Origin: an uncultured Oscillibacter sp.
GTDB lineage: Bacteria > Bacillota > Clostridia > Oscillospirales > Oscillospiraceae
Assembly (NCBI GenBank): GCA_910586735.1
Contig: CAJUJW010000002.1
Coordinates: 1 to 64,000 of the forward strand
Length of the DNA: 64,000 nt
Direction of reading: 5' to 3'
Shown: positions 13,151 to 21,707 of the stretch, piece after piece
Layout of the letters: every line of letters starts with the position of its first letter
Position numbering within the stretch: position 1 is the first letter of the stretch
The notes under the pieces: model-generated
The model's input: only the letters and a program-made list of their open reading frames with translations
The model's database searches: none
Told to the model about the DNA's origin: nothing
Position numbers and translations under genes: made by a program

Positions 13151-15547
13151 ATGGACTTCTATCGCTGTGAAAACCCGGACTGCGGCCTGGTGGCCGAGGA
13201 GGAGCCGGATATCTGCCCCCGCTGCGGGGGAACCTTTTTCACCGCCGTGGACGAGGAGGAGATGAGCGCCGCCGACTGGGTGAGCCTGGGGAACCAGGCC
13301 GTGGACGAAAAGCGGGAGACCGACGCCCTGGCCGCCTATCAGCGGGCGGCGGCCCTGAACGACCCCCTGGGCCTGACCAACCTGGGCTGGTGCCTGGAGG
13401 CGGGCATCGGCGTTCCGGCGGACCCCAAGCAGGCCGTGATGCTCTACGCCCAGGCGGCGGAACAGGAGTATATGCCCGCGCTGACCAACCTGGGCTACTG
13501 CTATACATACGGCATCGGCGTGGAAACCGACTACGGCAAGGCCCTCAAGTGCTTCCAGCGGGGGGCGGAACAGGGCTTTCCCCGGGCCCAGTTCCTGCTG
13601 GCCGAGGCGTACCGCCGGGGCAGCGGCGTGGAGGAGGACGAGGCGGAGGCCGCCAAGTGGTATCAGTCCGCCGCCTGGCTGGGCTATCCCGGCGCCCAGA
13701 CGGAACTGGGCCGCTGCCTGGAGTTCGGCGCGGGGGTGGAGCAGGACCTGGAGCAGGCCGTGAAGTGGTACGCCGCCGCCGCCGAGCAGGGCAACGCCCC
13801 CGGCATGTGCTGTCTGGGCTTCATGTACGAGTCCGGCCGGGGCGTGAAGCAGAGCTGGGAGACCGCCGTGGACTGGTACAAGCGGGCGGCGGAAAAGGGC
13901 TATCCCAGAGCGCTTTGCAACCTGGCCTGGTGCTATGAGCACGGTGAGGGCGTGAAGCAGGACTACGGCGAGGCCGTCCGGCTCTACCGGGCGGCGGCGG
14001 ACCAGGAGTACCCCAGGGGGCAGCTGTGCCTGGGCCTCTGCTACGAGCGGGGCCGGGGCGTGCCCATGGACAAGGCGGCGGCGGCGGAGTGGTACCGCAA
14101 GGCCGCCGAGGCCGGGGACGAGGACGGCATGTGCTGTCTGGGCTTTTTGTACGAGTCCGGCGAGGGCGTGGACCAGGACTGGGAGCAGGCGGCGGGGTGG
14201 TACCGGCGGTCCGCCGACGCCGGGCTCCCCCGGGGCATGTGCAATCTGGCCTGGTGCTATGAGCACGGCCAGGGCGTGCGGCGGGACCTGGAGGCGTCCT
14301 TCACCTGGTACAAGCGGGCGGCGGACCAGGGGGACCCCAGGGGCCTGTTCAGCGTGGCCCGGGCCTATGACTACGGCATCGGCGTCCTCAAGGACGCGGG
14401 CAAGGCCGCCCAGTGGTATCAAAAGGCCACGGACGCGGGGTCGGCCCCCGCCGCCTGCGACCTGGGCGTGTGCTATGAGCGGGGGGAGGGCGTCCCCCAG
14501 AGCTTTGAGAAGGCGGTGGAGCTGTACCGCAAGGCCGCCGAAATGGGCAACGCGCCGGGGCAGTGCAATCTGGGCTTCATGTACGAGTCCGGCCGGGGCG
14601 TGGACCAGAGCTGGGAGGAGGCGGTGAAATGGTACTCCGCCGCCGCCCGGCAGGGCTTCCCCAGGGCCATGTGCAACTTGGCCTGGTGCTATGAGACGGG
14701 AAACGGCGTGGAGCGCAATCTGACCAGGGCGGTCCACTGGTACCGCAAGGCCGCCGGGCAGGGAGAGCCCAGGGGCATGTTCTGTCTGGGGCTGTGCTAT
14801 AAGCACGGCACGGGCGTGGACCAGGACCACGCCGAGGCTGTGGCGTGGTTCCGCAAGGCCGCCGACGGGGGCTATGTCCGGGCGCTGTGCAGCCTGGGCG
14901 TGGCCTATGAGTTCGGCGAGGGCGTGGAGGAAAACCTGGAGCAGGCCGCAGAGTTCTACCGCCAGGCGGCGGACAAGGGGGACCCCACGGGCCGGTGCAA
15001 CCTGGCCTATCTGTACGAGACGGGCCGGGGCGTGGAGCAGAACTGGCGGGAGGCCGCCCGGCTCTACAAGCTGTCGGCGGAGGCGGGGTATCCCAGGGCC
15101 ATGAGCAACTTCGGCTATTGCTGCGAGGCCGGCCAGGGCGTGGAACGGGACATGTCCGCCGCAGCGGAGTGGTACCGCCGGGCCGCCGAGGCCGGGGACG
15201 CCACCGGGGCCTGCAACCTGGGGTATCTCTACGAGACCGGCGACGGCGTGGAGCAGAGCTGGCAGGACGCCGTGTTCTGGTACAACCACGCCGCGGCCCA
15301 GGGCCAGGCCAGGGGGCAGTATCTCCTGGGCTGGTGCTATGAGCACGGCAAGGGCGTGGCCGCCAGTACGGAGAAGGCAAAGGAACTGTACGAGGCGTCC
15401 GCCCGGCAGAACTACAAATACGCCGTGGAGGCCCTGGAGCGCCTCCGGTCCCCCGCCGGGAAAAAGGCGCCGGAGAAGCCGGAGAAGAAGGAGCGCAAGC
15501 CGGAAAAGGGCGGCTTTCTCAAGGGCCTGTTCGGCGGGAGAAAATAG
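13151..15547 (+). CDS. Sel1-repeat protein with N-terminal zinc ribbon
   Basis: A 798-residue repeat protein. Residues 1-30 form a small zinc ribbon (RCENPDCG ... ICPRCGG). From about residue 40 to 770 there are some twenty 36-residue Sel1-like (TPR-type) repeats, each ending in GxGV and a KWYxxAA helix. Such arrays form a curved scaffold for protein partners. The C-terminus is Lys/Glu-rich and ends GGFLKGLFGGRK. No signal peptide, so likely cytosolic. Repeat units recur in blocks (YESGRGV, then AWCYEHGEGV, then LCYERGRGV), suggesting growth by multi-repeat duplication. Partners are unknown; it is last in the cls operon. Confidence 0.9.
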   Translation: MDFYRCENPDCGLVAEEEPDICPRCGGTFFTAVDEEEMSAADWVSLGNQAVDEKRETDALAAYQRAAALNDPLGLTNLGWCLEAGIGVPADPKQAVMLYAQAAEQEYMPALTNLGYCYTYGIGVETDYGKALKCFQRGAEQGFPRAQFLLAEAYRRGSGVEEDEAEAAKWYQSAAWLGYPGAQTELGRCLEFGAGVEQDLEQAVKWYAAAAEQGNAPGMCCLGFMYESGRGVKQSWETAVDWYKRAAEKGYPRALCNLAWCYEHGEGVKQDYGEAVRLYRAAADQEYPRGQLCLGLCYERGRGVPMDKAAAAEWYRKAAEAGDEDGMCCLGFLYESGEGVDQDWEQAAGWYRRSADAGLPRGMCNLAWCYEHGQGVRRDLEASFTWYKRAADQGDPRGLFSVARAYDYGIGVLKDAGKAAQWYQKATDAGSAPAACDLGVCYERGEGVPQSFEKAVELYRKAAEMGNAPGQCNLGFMYESGRGVDQSWEEAVKWYSAAARQGFPRAMCNLAWCYETGNGVERNLTRAVHWYRKAAGQGEPRGMFCLGLCYKHGTGVDQDHAEAVAWFRKAADGGYVRALCSLGVAYEFGEGVEENLEQAAEFYRQAADKGDPTGRCNLAYLYETGRGVEQNWREAARLYKLSAEAGYPRAMSNFGYCCEAGQGVERDMSAAAEWYRRAAEAGDATGACNLGYLYETGDGVEQSWQDAVFWYNHAAAQGQARGQYLLGWCYEHGKGVAASTEKAKELYEASARQNYKYAVEALERLRSPAGKKAPEKPEKKERKPEKGGFLKGLFGGRK

Positions 15548-15551
15548 AGCC

Positions 15552-15589
15552 AAAAGCCTGGAGGGGAGAAATCCCTTCCAGGCTCTTTT
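15552..15589. terminator. Intrinsic terminator of the cls-Sel1 operon
   Basis: AAAAGCCTGGAGGGG and TCCCTTCCAGGCTCTTTT form a stem-loop directly after the Sel1 stop. A/T tails on both sides allow use from either strand, including for the ABC permease gene ending at 15657. Confidence 0.8.
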
Positions 15590-15599
15590 GCGGGGCAAT

Positions 15600-15650
15600 G
15601 GTCGATGATTAATTGATAATGGATAATGGACAATTGACAATGAGGGGCGC
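15600..15650. repeat. AT-rich dispersed repeat
   Basis: AATTGATAATGGATAATGGACAATTGACAAT-type sequence. The reverse complement of its core recurs at 56695-56722, with a fragment at 10503-10524. Non-coding. Confidence 0.6.
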
Positions 15651-15656
15651 GGTCCT

Positions 15657-17786
15657 TTACCGGTGGATTTCCAGGGCCCGGCACACCTGGGCCAGGGTCA
15701 GGCGGTACACGCCGTAGATCAGGGCGGACACCGCCGCCACCACCGCCAGGTCGGCCAGAAGGCCCGCCGCCTCGCTGGGCGTAATGCCCGCGGGACTGCC
15801 GTTGAAGTACATAATCATGACATAAAAGGCGTAAATCAACCCCGTGCCCGCCAGGGCGGGCACCAGGAACACCCGCTTCACCTGCCCCCGGACGGAGCGG
15901 CGGAGATAGGCGTTGGAGGCCCCCAAATGCCTGAGGTCGTCGTAGACCTTCCGGTTTGTCAGGGCAATGGTCATGCACCGGGTATAGGCAATCACAAACA
16001 CGGCGGCAAAGCACACCACGGCCACAAAGACAAAGAGGATGAGGAACACCGCCATGGTCTTGACAAAGTCCGCCTTGTCCATCACCCGGAACTGGGGCAT
16101 ATACTGCCAGCTCAGCCGGAAGGCGGAGCTGTCCCGCTGAGCGTAGTCGATAACGGTAAAGCCGTATTCCGCGCAGTTCTCCCGATCCAGGAAGTAAGCG
16201 CCCTCCTCCGCCAGGTACTGGTCCCGGACCACCGGGTCCCAGCCGTCAAACTGGGCCACCTCGATGGTGGAGTGGTCCACAATCTCGTTGAACAGGGCTT
16301 TGGCGAAGTCATAGGTCTCCTCGCAGTTTTCCACGTTGAAGCAGACCTGGGTCTCCCGCCACTCCTCCGTCAGGCCCGCCCCCAGGGCGGCAAAGTCGGC
16401 GTCGTTCATCACATAGCGCCCGAAGAGGCTGTCATAGCGCAGGGGCTCCAGGGACGTGACGGGGAGCTGGTCCCCGGTCAGATAGTTGGTCACGAGGCTC
16501 TTGTCCGGGGCAAAGCCCAGCTTGCTCCCCTCCGTGTCGACGACGCCGCGAATCTCGCCGCCGGCCAGGTCCACATGCTCCCCCGTCAAAGCCTCGTAGC
16601 CGGAGGCGGAAAGAAACAGCTCGGTGCTCATGACCTCTTTGTACTCCGCGCGCCAGGTGGTGCCCATGGGGCCCTCCTCCTCAATGTGGTCCTCGCCGTC
16701 CACCGCCAGGCGGAGCATGGGGACGGCGGCGAAGTCCGTGACGGTCACGCCGTACTCCTCCGCCAGGGCCCGGACCTCCTCCTCCAGGGGGATGTCCTGG
16801 TCCGCCCGGAAGTTGTAGACGTAATCCACCGGACGCTGGTCATAGGAAATCATGGACCCGGTGCCCAGCATGGGGGTGTAGAAGCTGCCGAAGTACGCGC
16901 CGGCAATCAGCAGGGTCATCACCAGCATGTTCCGCACCGTCTGGCGGCCCTGAAAGCGCATCTGGCTGGTGGCGATCAGGTCCTTGTAGAGCTTCTTTTT
17001 CCCGTTCCAGCCGTTGACCACCGTGTGCAGGAGAATCATATAGAGGCCAATCAAAGCGGGGACGTAAAAGACCGCGGTCAGCCCCTCGGGGGGATACCAG
17101 TGGAGAATGCTTATGAAGAAGAAGGAGGACATATAGCCCAGAAAGCCCCCCAGGGCCAGCAGGCCGATGCCAACGGGCCCGTACCACCGGGGGACATCCC
17201 GGATGGGCTCGGACTTGTGGGACTCCTGGACGATGTCGATGATGTTGGTCCGCTTCACGGACCGGCTCCCCAGGAAGAACATCATGGCGATGACAAAGGC
17301 GGAGAAGGCCAGGGACAATACATAGGCGTTCGGGTCAAACACCAGCCGCATCTCCTCCGTATCCACCACGCAGAGACGGAACACCTGCCACAGCACCCAG
17401 GCCAGCGGCCCGCCCAGAAGAGCCCCGGCGGCGCAGGAGCCCAGGGAGATCACTCCCAGCTCCCGGTACAGCTCCCCCCGCACCTGGGCCCGGGAGGCCC
17501 CCAGAGCCAGGAACACGCCGGTCTCCCGGGACTTCTGCCGGAAGAAGAGGCCGGAGGCGTAGGTGGTGAACACGGCGCAGCCGATAACCGCCAGGGTGAA
17601 GATCATCATGATCTGCTTGCGGCTGTCGCCCCCCTCGGGGAGGACGTTCAGCACCGTGGGGGCCCGCATCATGCAGACATAGGCCGTAATCAGCAGCACG
17701 GAGAAAAAGCAGCAGCCCGAGAGGAGCGCGTATTGCTTCTTGTTCCTCCGGCGCATCAGGGCATAGACCTCGGAAAAATGTCTCAT
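15657..17786 (-). CDS. BceB/FtsX-type ABC transporter permease
   Basis: A 709-residue membrane protein with about ten helices: one near the N-terminus (LLSGCCFFSVLLITAYVCMM), clusters in the middle, a large extracytoplasmic domain (about residues 300-540, rich in acidic residues), and three or four helices at the end that form the FtsX domain. This is the BceB/MacB-like design used for peptide-antibiotic sensing or removal rather than bulk transport. ATG at 17786 was chosen over 17801 because AAAGGTGA precedes it. Partner of the ATPase upstream, 125 bases away across two palindromic repeats. Confidence 0.88.
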   Translation of the reverse strand: MRHFSEVYALMRRRNKKQYALLSGCCFFSVLLITAYVCMMRAPTVLNVLPEGGDSRKQIMMIFTLAVIGCAVFTTYASGLFFRQKSRETGVFLALGASRAQVRGELYRELGVISLGSCAAGALLGGPLAWVLWQVFRLCVVDTEEMRLVFDPNAYVLSLAFSAFVIAMMFFLGSRSVKRTNIIDIVQESHKSEPIRDVPRWYGPVGIGLLALGGFLGYMSSFFFISILHWYPPEGLTAVFYVPALIGLYMILLHTVVNGWNGKKKLYKDLIATSQMRFQGRQTVRNMLVMTLLIAGAYFGSFYTPMLGTGSMISYDQRPVDYVYNFRADQDIPLEEEVRALAEEYGVTVTDFAAVPMLRLAVDGEDHIEEEGPMGTTWRAEYKEVMSTELFLSASGYEALTGEHVDLAGGEIRGVVDTEGSKLGFAPDKSLVTNYLTGDQLPVTSLEPLRYDSLFGRYVMNDADFAALGAGLTEEWRETQVCFNVENCEETYDFAKALFNEIVDHSTIEVAQFDGWDPVVRDQYLAEEGAYFLDRENCAEYGFTVIDYAQRDSSAFRLSWQYMPQFRVMDKADFVKTMAVFLILFVFVAVVCFAAVFVIAYTRCMTIALTNRKVYDDLRHLGASNAYLRRSVRGQVKRVFLVPALAGTGLIYAFYVMIMYFNGSPAGITPSEAAGLLADLAVVAAVSALIYGVYRLTLAQVCRALEIHR

Positions 17787-17824
17787 AAAATCACCTTTCA
17801 TTTTAAAGGATGTTTGCGGGAGAC

Positions 17825-17895
17825 GGGCCGCCGAGGGCGGCGGCCCCTACAAGGGTCCTTCCGTAGGGGCCGGCCCCCTGGCCGGCCCGTTTTCC
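17825..17895. repeat. Pair of TAGGGGC-family palindromes in opposite orientation
   Basis: GGGCCGCCGAGGGCGGCGGCCCCTAC (17825-17852) is followed by TAGGGGCCGGCC...GGCCGGCCCGTT (17863-17892). The pair sits between the ATPase and permease genes and could form large mRNA hairpins that tune permease expression. Confidence 0.7.
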
Positions 17896-17911
17896 CGGAA
17901 GCGTTATGCCC

Positions 17912-18658
17912 TTATTCCACACGTCCCATCTCGCGAACCGCGTCCAGAAGCTGGTCCTGGAACGTCTCCCGCTCCGTGGCCCCCTTCTCCAGCACCTTCC
18001 ATACCACGCCGTCCCGGAGAATCACCACCCGGTCGCAGAAGGAGGCGGCGTAGGAGTCGTGGGTAACCATGAAGATGGTAGCCTCCAGGGCGCTTTTGGC
18101 CTGCTCGAAGGAGCGGATGACGGCCCGGGTGGACTTGGAGTCCAGGTTGCCCGTGGGCTCGTCGGCCAGAATCAGCAGGGGGTGGTTGATGAGGGCCCGG
18201 GCCACGGCGGTGCGCTGCTTCTCGCCGCCGGAGATCTCCGCCGGGTATTTGTCCCGGATGCCCGCGATGCCAAAGACCTCGCAGAGCTGGTCCGCCCGCT
18301 GCTCCGTCATGCCGGAGACGGTGCCGCCGATGATGGCGGGGAGCAGGATGTTCTGCCGCACCGTCAGGCCGTCCAGCAGGAGGAAGTCCTGGAAGACGAA
18401 GCCCAGCTGCTTGTTGCGGACCTCCGCCAGGGCGTCCTCCCCCAGGCGGGCCAGCTCGGTTTTCCCCAGGCGGATGCTGCCGGAGTCGGCGGGGATGTAG
18501 CAGGAGATGCAGTTCAGAAGGGTGGTCTTGCCGGAGCCGGAGGGGCCCATGACGGCGACGAACTCACCCTTTTCCACCTGGAGGGAGACCCCCTTCAAAA
18601 CCTCGTAGGAGGTTTTTCCTACCTGGTAGGACTTGCGCAGGTTTTCCACAGTCAGCAT
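17912..18658 (-). CDS. BceA/LolD-type ABC transporter ATPase
   Basis: A 248-residue cytosolic ATPase that powers the permease encoded downstream. Walker A is GPSGSGKT, the signature is ISGGEKQRTAVARAL, Walker B is LLILADEPTGNLD, and the H-loop VTHD is present. The GNLDSKS sequence after Walker B is typical of the MacB/BceA group. The start at 18658 follows AAGGAAG. It comes 15 bases after traX, so the three genes form one operon. Confidence 0.92.
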   Translation of the reverse strand: MLTVENLRKSYQVGKTSYEVLKGVSLQVEKGEFVAVMGPSGSGKTTLLNCISCYIPADSGSIRLGKTELARLGEDALAEVRNKQLGFVFQDFLLLDGLTVRQNILLPAIIGGTVSGMTEQRADQLCEVFGIAGIRDKYPAEISGGEKQRTAVARALINHPLLILADEPTGNLDSKSTRAVIRSFEQAKSALEATIFMVTHDSYAASFCDRVVILRDGVVWKVLEKGATERETFQDQLLDAVREMGRVE

Positions 18659-18673
18659 GATGATCTTCCTTTC

Positions 18674-19444
18674 TTAACGTATGAATTGGATTGCCGCAAT
18701 GACGGCGAGATGGGCGGGATAGAAGGCGTAGAAGAACCACTTGGGGATTTTCAGCCCGGAGCGGGTGGGGAGGAAGATCAGCGGCGCGGCCAGCAGGGCA
18801 AACACAGCCCAGTCCACGGCAAAGCCGCCCAGCTTCAAGGCCAGCGGGTCCTCCAGATAGCCGCCCCAGAGGCAGGGCAGGTAGGTCAGCACATAGAGTG
18901 CCGCGCCAATTTTGGGGTGGTTCCGGCAGAGAAAGAAAATCAGCATCAATTGAATCCCGATGCCGGAATAGTCGAAGTTCCACCAGCTCACCGCGAAGAA
19001 GGCCCCCAGGAACAGCCACCACTTCCGCTCTTTCAGTCCGTACATGGCCAGGAGGGACAGGAACAGGGTGAAGAAGATGTTCCAGTTGCTCCAATTCCGG
19101 TCCACCATCCAGTCGTGGGGATGGAAGGCCAGGACGTAGAAGGGCTGGGAAACCACAGCGAAGACGGCCAAACGGCCCAGGTAGCGCCTTACGTCGTGGG
19201 TGTACAGCAGGCCCACGGTCATGCAGTAGCAGAAAATCGGAAAAGCCAGCCGCCCGATCCAGCGGAAGGGCCCAACCTCCGGGAAGAAGGCCCCGCCCAC
19301 GTGGTCGACGAGCATGGCGGTGATGGCCACCAGCTTCAAGAGGTCCGTGTCCAGGTTGGTCTCCAGCCGGGGGCCGTGCCGGGGGACCTCCGTGGGGGTG
19401 GTCAGGGCATGCCGGACGCGGGCGGGAAGGGTGTTGGTATTCAT
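18674..19444 (-). CDS. TraX-family membrane acyltransferase-like protein
   Basis: A 256-residue polytopic membrane protein of the TraX family (named for F-pilin acetylation). Its typical opening is seen: DLLKLVAITAMLVDHVG, then RLAFPIFCYCMTVGLLYT, RNWSNWNIFFTLFL and an end helix near FYPAHLAVIAAIQF. TraX proteins outside plasmids are common in Clostridia and probably acylate surface molecules or peptides. ATG at 19444 is chosen because AAGGAGGAAAC precedes it. A strong terminator hairpin lies about 40 bases upstream in the leader. First gene of the traX-ABC operon, divergent from a LytTR/GHKL two-component system. Confidence 0.83.
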   Translation of the reverse strand: MNTNTLPARVRHALTTPTEVPRHGPRLETNLDTDLLKLVAITAMLVDHVGGAFFPEVGPFRWIGRLAFPIFCYCMTVGLLYTHDVRRYLGRLAVFAVVSQPFYVLAFHPHDWMVDRNWSNWNIFFTLFLSLLAMYGLKERKWWLFLGAFFAVSWWNFDYSGIGIQLMLIFFLCRNHPKIGAALYVLTYLPCLWGGYLEDPLALKLGGFAVDWAVFALLAAPLIFLPTRSGLKIPKWFFYAFYPAHLAVIAAIQFIR

Positions 19445-19486
19445 GGGCGTTTCCTCCTTGTGTTTCTCTGGGTTCAGGATAGCGCG

Positions 19487-19514
19487 AAAAAACGGCCCCC
19501 GCAAACGGGGCCGC
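19487..19514 (-). terminator. Terminator or attenuator in the traX leader
   Basis: On the minus strand CGGCCCC-loop-GGGGGCCG is followed directly by six T residues, about 20 bases before the traX ribosome site. No gene on this strand ends here. It could be an attenuator for traX-ABC or a block against antisense transcription from the MFS gene. Confidence 0.65.
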
Positions 19515-19596
19515 TCATTTTGGCGGGTCTGTTGTAAAGTTTGGCAGGGCTAACGGATACGATGTCATAAACGGCGGTTCCGCCGTCATATTTGGT

Positions 19597-19625
19597 TTGG
19601 CGAACCGCCGGGGATGTGCTATAAT
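19597..19625 (+). promoter_or_regulatory. Probable promoter of the response-regulator operon
   Basis: TTGGCG (19597-19602), a 17-base spacer, TATAAT (19620-19625). A 16-base palindrome ACGGCGGTTCCGCCGT lies just upstream (19571-19586) between the divergent operons. Confidence 0.65.
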
Positions 19626-19655
19626 AGCCCCAGCAAACCGCAAGGAGATGATACC

Positions 19656-20369
19656 ATGCTGCGAATCGGCATCTGCGACGACAGCGCCGACGCCCGCGTC
19701 GCCCTCCGGGCCGCGTTGGAACGGGCCCTGGAGCGGCGGCGGGGGGACGGCGGGACGTTTTTCGAGTTCTCCTCCGGGGAGGGCCTCCTCCGCTGGCTGG
19801 AGAAGCACGCCGGGGAGCTGGACCTGGTGTTTCTGGACATTGAAATGGGAGAGCTGGACGGCATGGAGACCGCCCGCCGCCTCCGGGAGGCGGACGAGGG
19901 GCTGCTGCTGGTCTTTGTCACCGGCTACACGGACTACGTGTTCGACGGCTACTCCGTGGGGGCCCTGGGCTATCTCATGAAGCCCCCCAAGCCGGAACAG
20001 CTGGACGGCGTGCTGGACCGGGCCGCGGAGGCCCGCCTCCGGGAGGGCGCCGCCGCCTTCATCTGCCGCAACGGGGAGACGCTGTACCGGATTCCCAAGA
20101 AGACCATTCTCTACTTCGCCTCCGACCGGCGGCAGGTCACCTGCGTCTCCACCGCCCGGACCTATGTGTTTTACGGCAAGCTGGATGACGTGGAGCGGGA
20201 CGTGGGGGACGGTTTCATCCGGGTCCACCAGCGCTATCTGGTCCGGGCCGCCGCCGTGGACCGGATGGAGGGAAGCCAGGTCTTTGTGGGCGGCGAGGCG
20301 CTTCCCGTCAGCCGGGCCTGCCGCTCCGCCGCCCTGGCCGCCCTGGCCCGGACGGCTCTGGAGGACTAG
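19656..20369 (+). CDS. LytTR-family response regulator
   Basis: A 237-residue regulator. Residues 1-120 are a receiver domain: acidic pocket CDDS, phosphoacceptor Asp in LVFLDIEMGELDG (near residue 55), then FVTGYTDYV and the Lys of LMKPP. Residues about 135-235 are a LytTR DNA-binding domain (YRIPKKTILYFASDRRQVTC, FIRVHQRYLV). LytTR regulators bind paired short repeats upstream of virulence, bacteriocin or competence-type genes. ATG at 19656 follows AAGGAG. It overlaps no gene and is 3 bases upstream of its sensor kinase. The divergent traX-ABC operon is a likely target, by position only. Confidence 0.9.
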   Translation: MLRIGICDDSADARVALRAALERALERRRGDGGTFFEFSSGEGLLRWLEKHAGELDLVFLDIEMGELDGMETARRLREADEGLLLVFVTGYTDYVFDGYSVGALGYLMKPPKPEQLDGVLDRAAEARLREGAAAFICRNGETLYRIPKKTILYFASDRRQVTCVSTARTYVFYGKLDDVERDVGDGFIRVHQRYLVRAAAVDRMEGSQVFVGGEALPVSRACRSAALAALARTALED

Positions 20370-20372
20370 GCC

Positions 20373-21707
20373 ATGGCTTCAACGTTTTTGATCAGCCTGG
20401 CGGAATACCTGCTGCACTGCTTTCAAAACTGGTTCTGGTTGATCCCGGTGTTTGCCAGCGGCTTCTTCCTCTTTCGGATCGTGTCCGCCTTTTTGGCGGT
20501 GAAGCCCTGGCGGGGCTGGCGAATCGCGCTGGTCCTGTTTCTGGGCATCATCTCCGACATGGTGATTTGGCTGGGGGACACCAATCTGCTGTTCATCCTG
20601 CTGTTCTTTTTCCCCGTGCTCCTGCTGGCCTCCAAGGGGGACCGGGCCGGGCGGCTGACGCTGACGGTCATCTTTTTCTGCCTCATCATGTCCGTCAACG
20701 CCGTGCTGGATACCTATTATGGCCCCATTATGGCCCGCTTCGATCTGGACAACCTGTATTACTACAGCAATAAATTCATCCGCCTCGCCGTCTGGGCCCT
20801 GCTGTACCTGGCGCCGCGGAAACACCTGCCAAAGCGCCCGCCCCAGCTCTCCCCCCGGTTTTGGCGGCTGGTGCTGCTCCTGGCCGCCATGCCCTTCAGC
20901 TCGCTGCTGGCGGTGGTGCTGCTGCCCCTTCTCCAGTCGGATTATATCTACAGCAACGCTCTTCTCCACGGCCTGATTATGAATCTGGGGGTAGCGGTGC
21001 TCCCCTTTATCTTCCTCACCTCCCTGGCCCTGCTGTACGCCATATTGGTACTGGAAAACCACCAGCGGCTGGAGCAGGCGGACAAGCTGGCCTCCCTCCG
21101 GGAGAGCTACTACCAGGGCCTCCAGCGGGAGGAGCGGCAGGTGCGCACCCTCCGCCACGACCTGCGGAACCACCTGACGGCCCTTCGCGGGCTCGTGGAG
21201 GCCGGGGAGGAGGACAAGGCCCTCCAGTATATCGACCAGCTGGCGGACTCCCCCGCCCTCCGGGGCGGGCGGCGGCTGTGCGAAAACGACGCGGCCAACG
21301 CCGTCCTCTCCGCCAAGGCGGAGGCCATGGGCCGGGCGGGCCTGGAGGCGGACTTTGCCGTGATCCTGCCCAAGGAGCTGCCCCTGGGGGCGGCGGACCT
21401 GTGCGCCCTGCTGGGCAACGCCCTGGACAACGCCATGGAGGCGGCGGAACAGGCGGAGGACAAGAAGGTGGTCCTCCGCTGCCGGGCGGACAAGGGGCTC
21501 TTCATGCTGCGGGTGGAGAACGCCTACGCCGGAGACCTGCCCCCGGACCTGGCCACCACCAAGGCGGACAAGGCGTCCCACGGCTTCGGCCTCACGGGCA
21601 TGCGGGAGATCGCCCAGCGCCTGGGCGGGTCCCTGGAGGTCCGGGCCTCCGGCGGGCGCTTCCAGCTGGTGGCGGGACTGCCGCTGTTTCCTGCGCCCCG
21701 CCCCTAA
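20373..21707 (+). CDS. GHKL-type sensor histidine kinase
   Basis: A 444-residue membrane kinase of the AgrC/ComD/VirS type. The first 225 residues contain about six helices (for example WRIALVLFLGIISDMVIW and LLLAAMPFSSLLAVVLL). The dimerisation segment LRHDLRNHLTALRGL holds the phosphorylated His. The ATPase part shows NALDNAMEAAE and GFGLTGM with the reduced GHKL layout. These kinases often sense peptides through their membrane domain. ATG at 20373 is 3 bases after the regulator stop, so the pair is translationally coupled. Its end overlaps the convergent MFS gene by 4 bases. Confidence 0.88.
   Translation: MASTFLISLAEYLLHCFQNWFWLIPVFASGFFLFRIVSAFLAVKPWRGWRIALVLFLGIISDMVIWLGDTNLLFILLFFFPVLLLASKGDRAGRLTLTVIFFCLIMSVNAVLDTYYGPIMARFDLDNLYYYSNKFIRLAVWALLYLAPRKHLPKRPPQLSPRFWRLVLLLAAMPFSSLLAVVLLPLLQSDYIYSNALLHGLIMNLGVAVLPFIFLTSLALLYAILVLENHQRLEQADKLASLRESYYQGLQREERQVRTLRHDLRNHLTALRGLVEAGEEDKALQYIDQLADSPALRGGRRLCENDAANAVLSAKAEAMGRAGLEADFAVILPKELPLGAADLCALLGNALDNAMEAAEQAEDKKVVLRCRADKGLFMLRVENAYAGDLPPDLATTKADKASHGFGLTGMREIAQRLGGSLEVRASGGRFQLVAGLPLFPAPRP

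Noticed and set aside
13151..15547. Regular 108-base DNA repeats that could suggest a CRISPR or satellite
   Set aside because: The period equals 36 codons of Sel1 repeats, the frame is open throughout, and there are no unique spacers.
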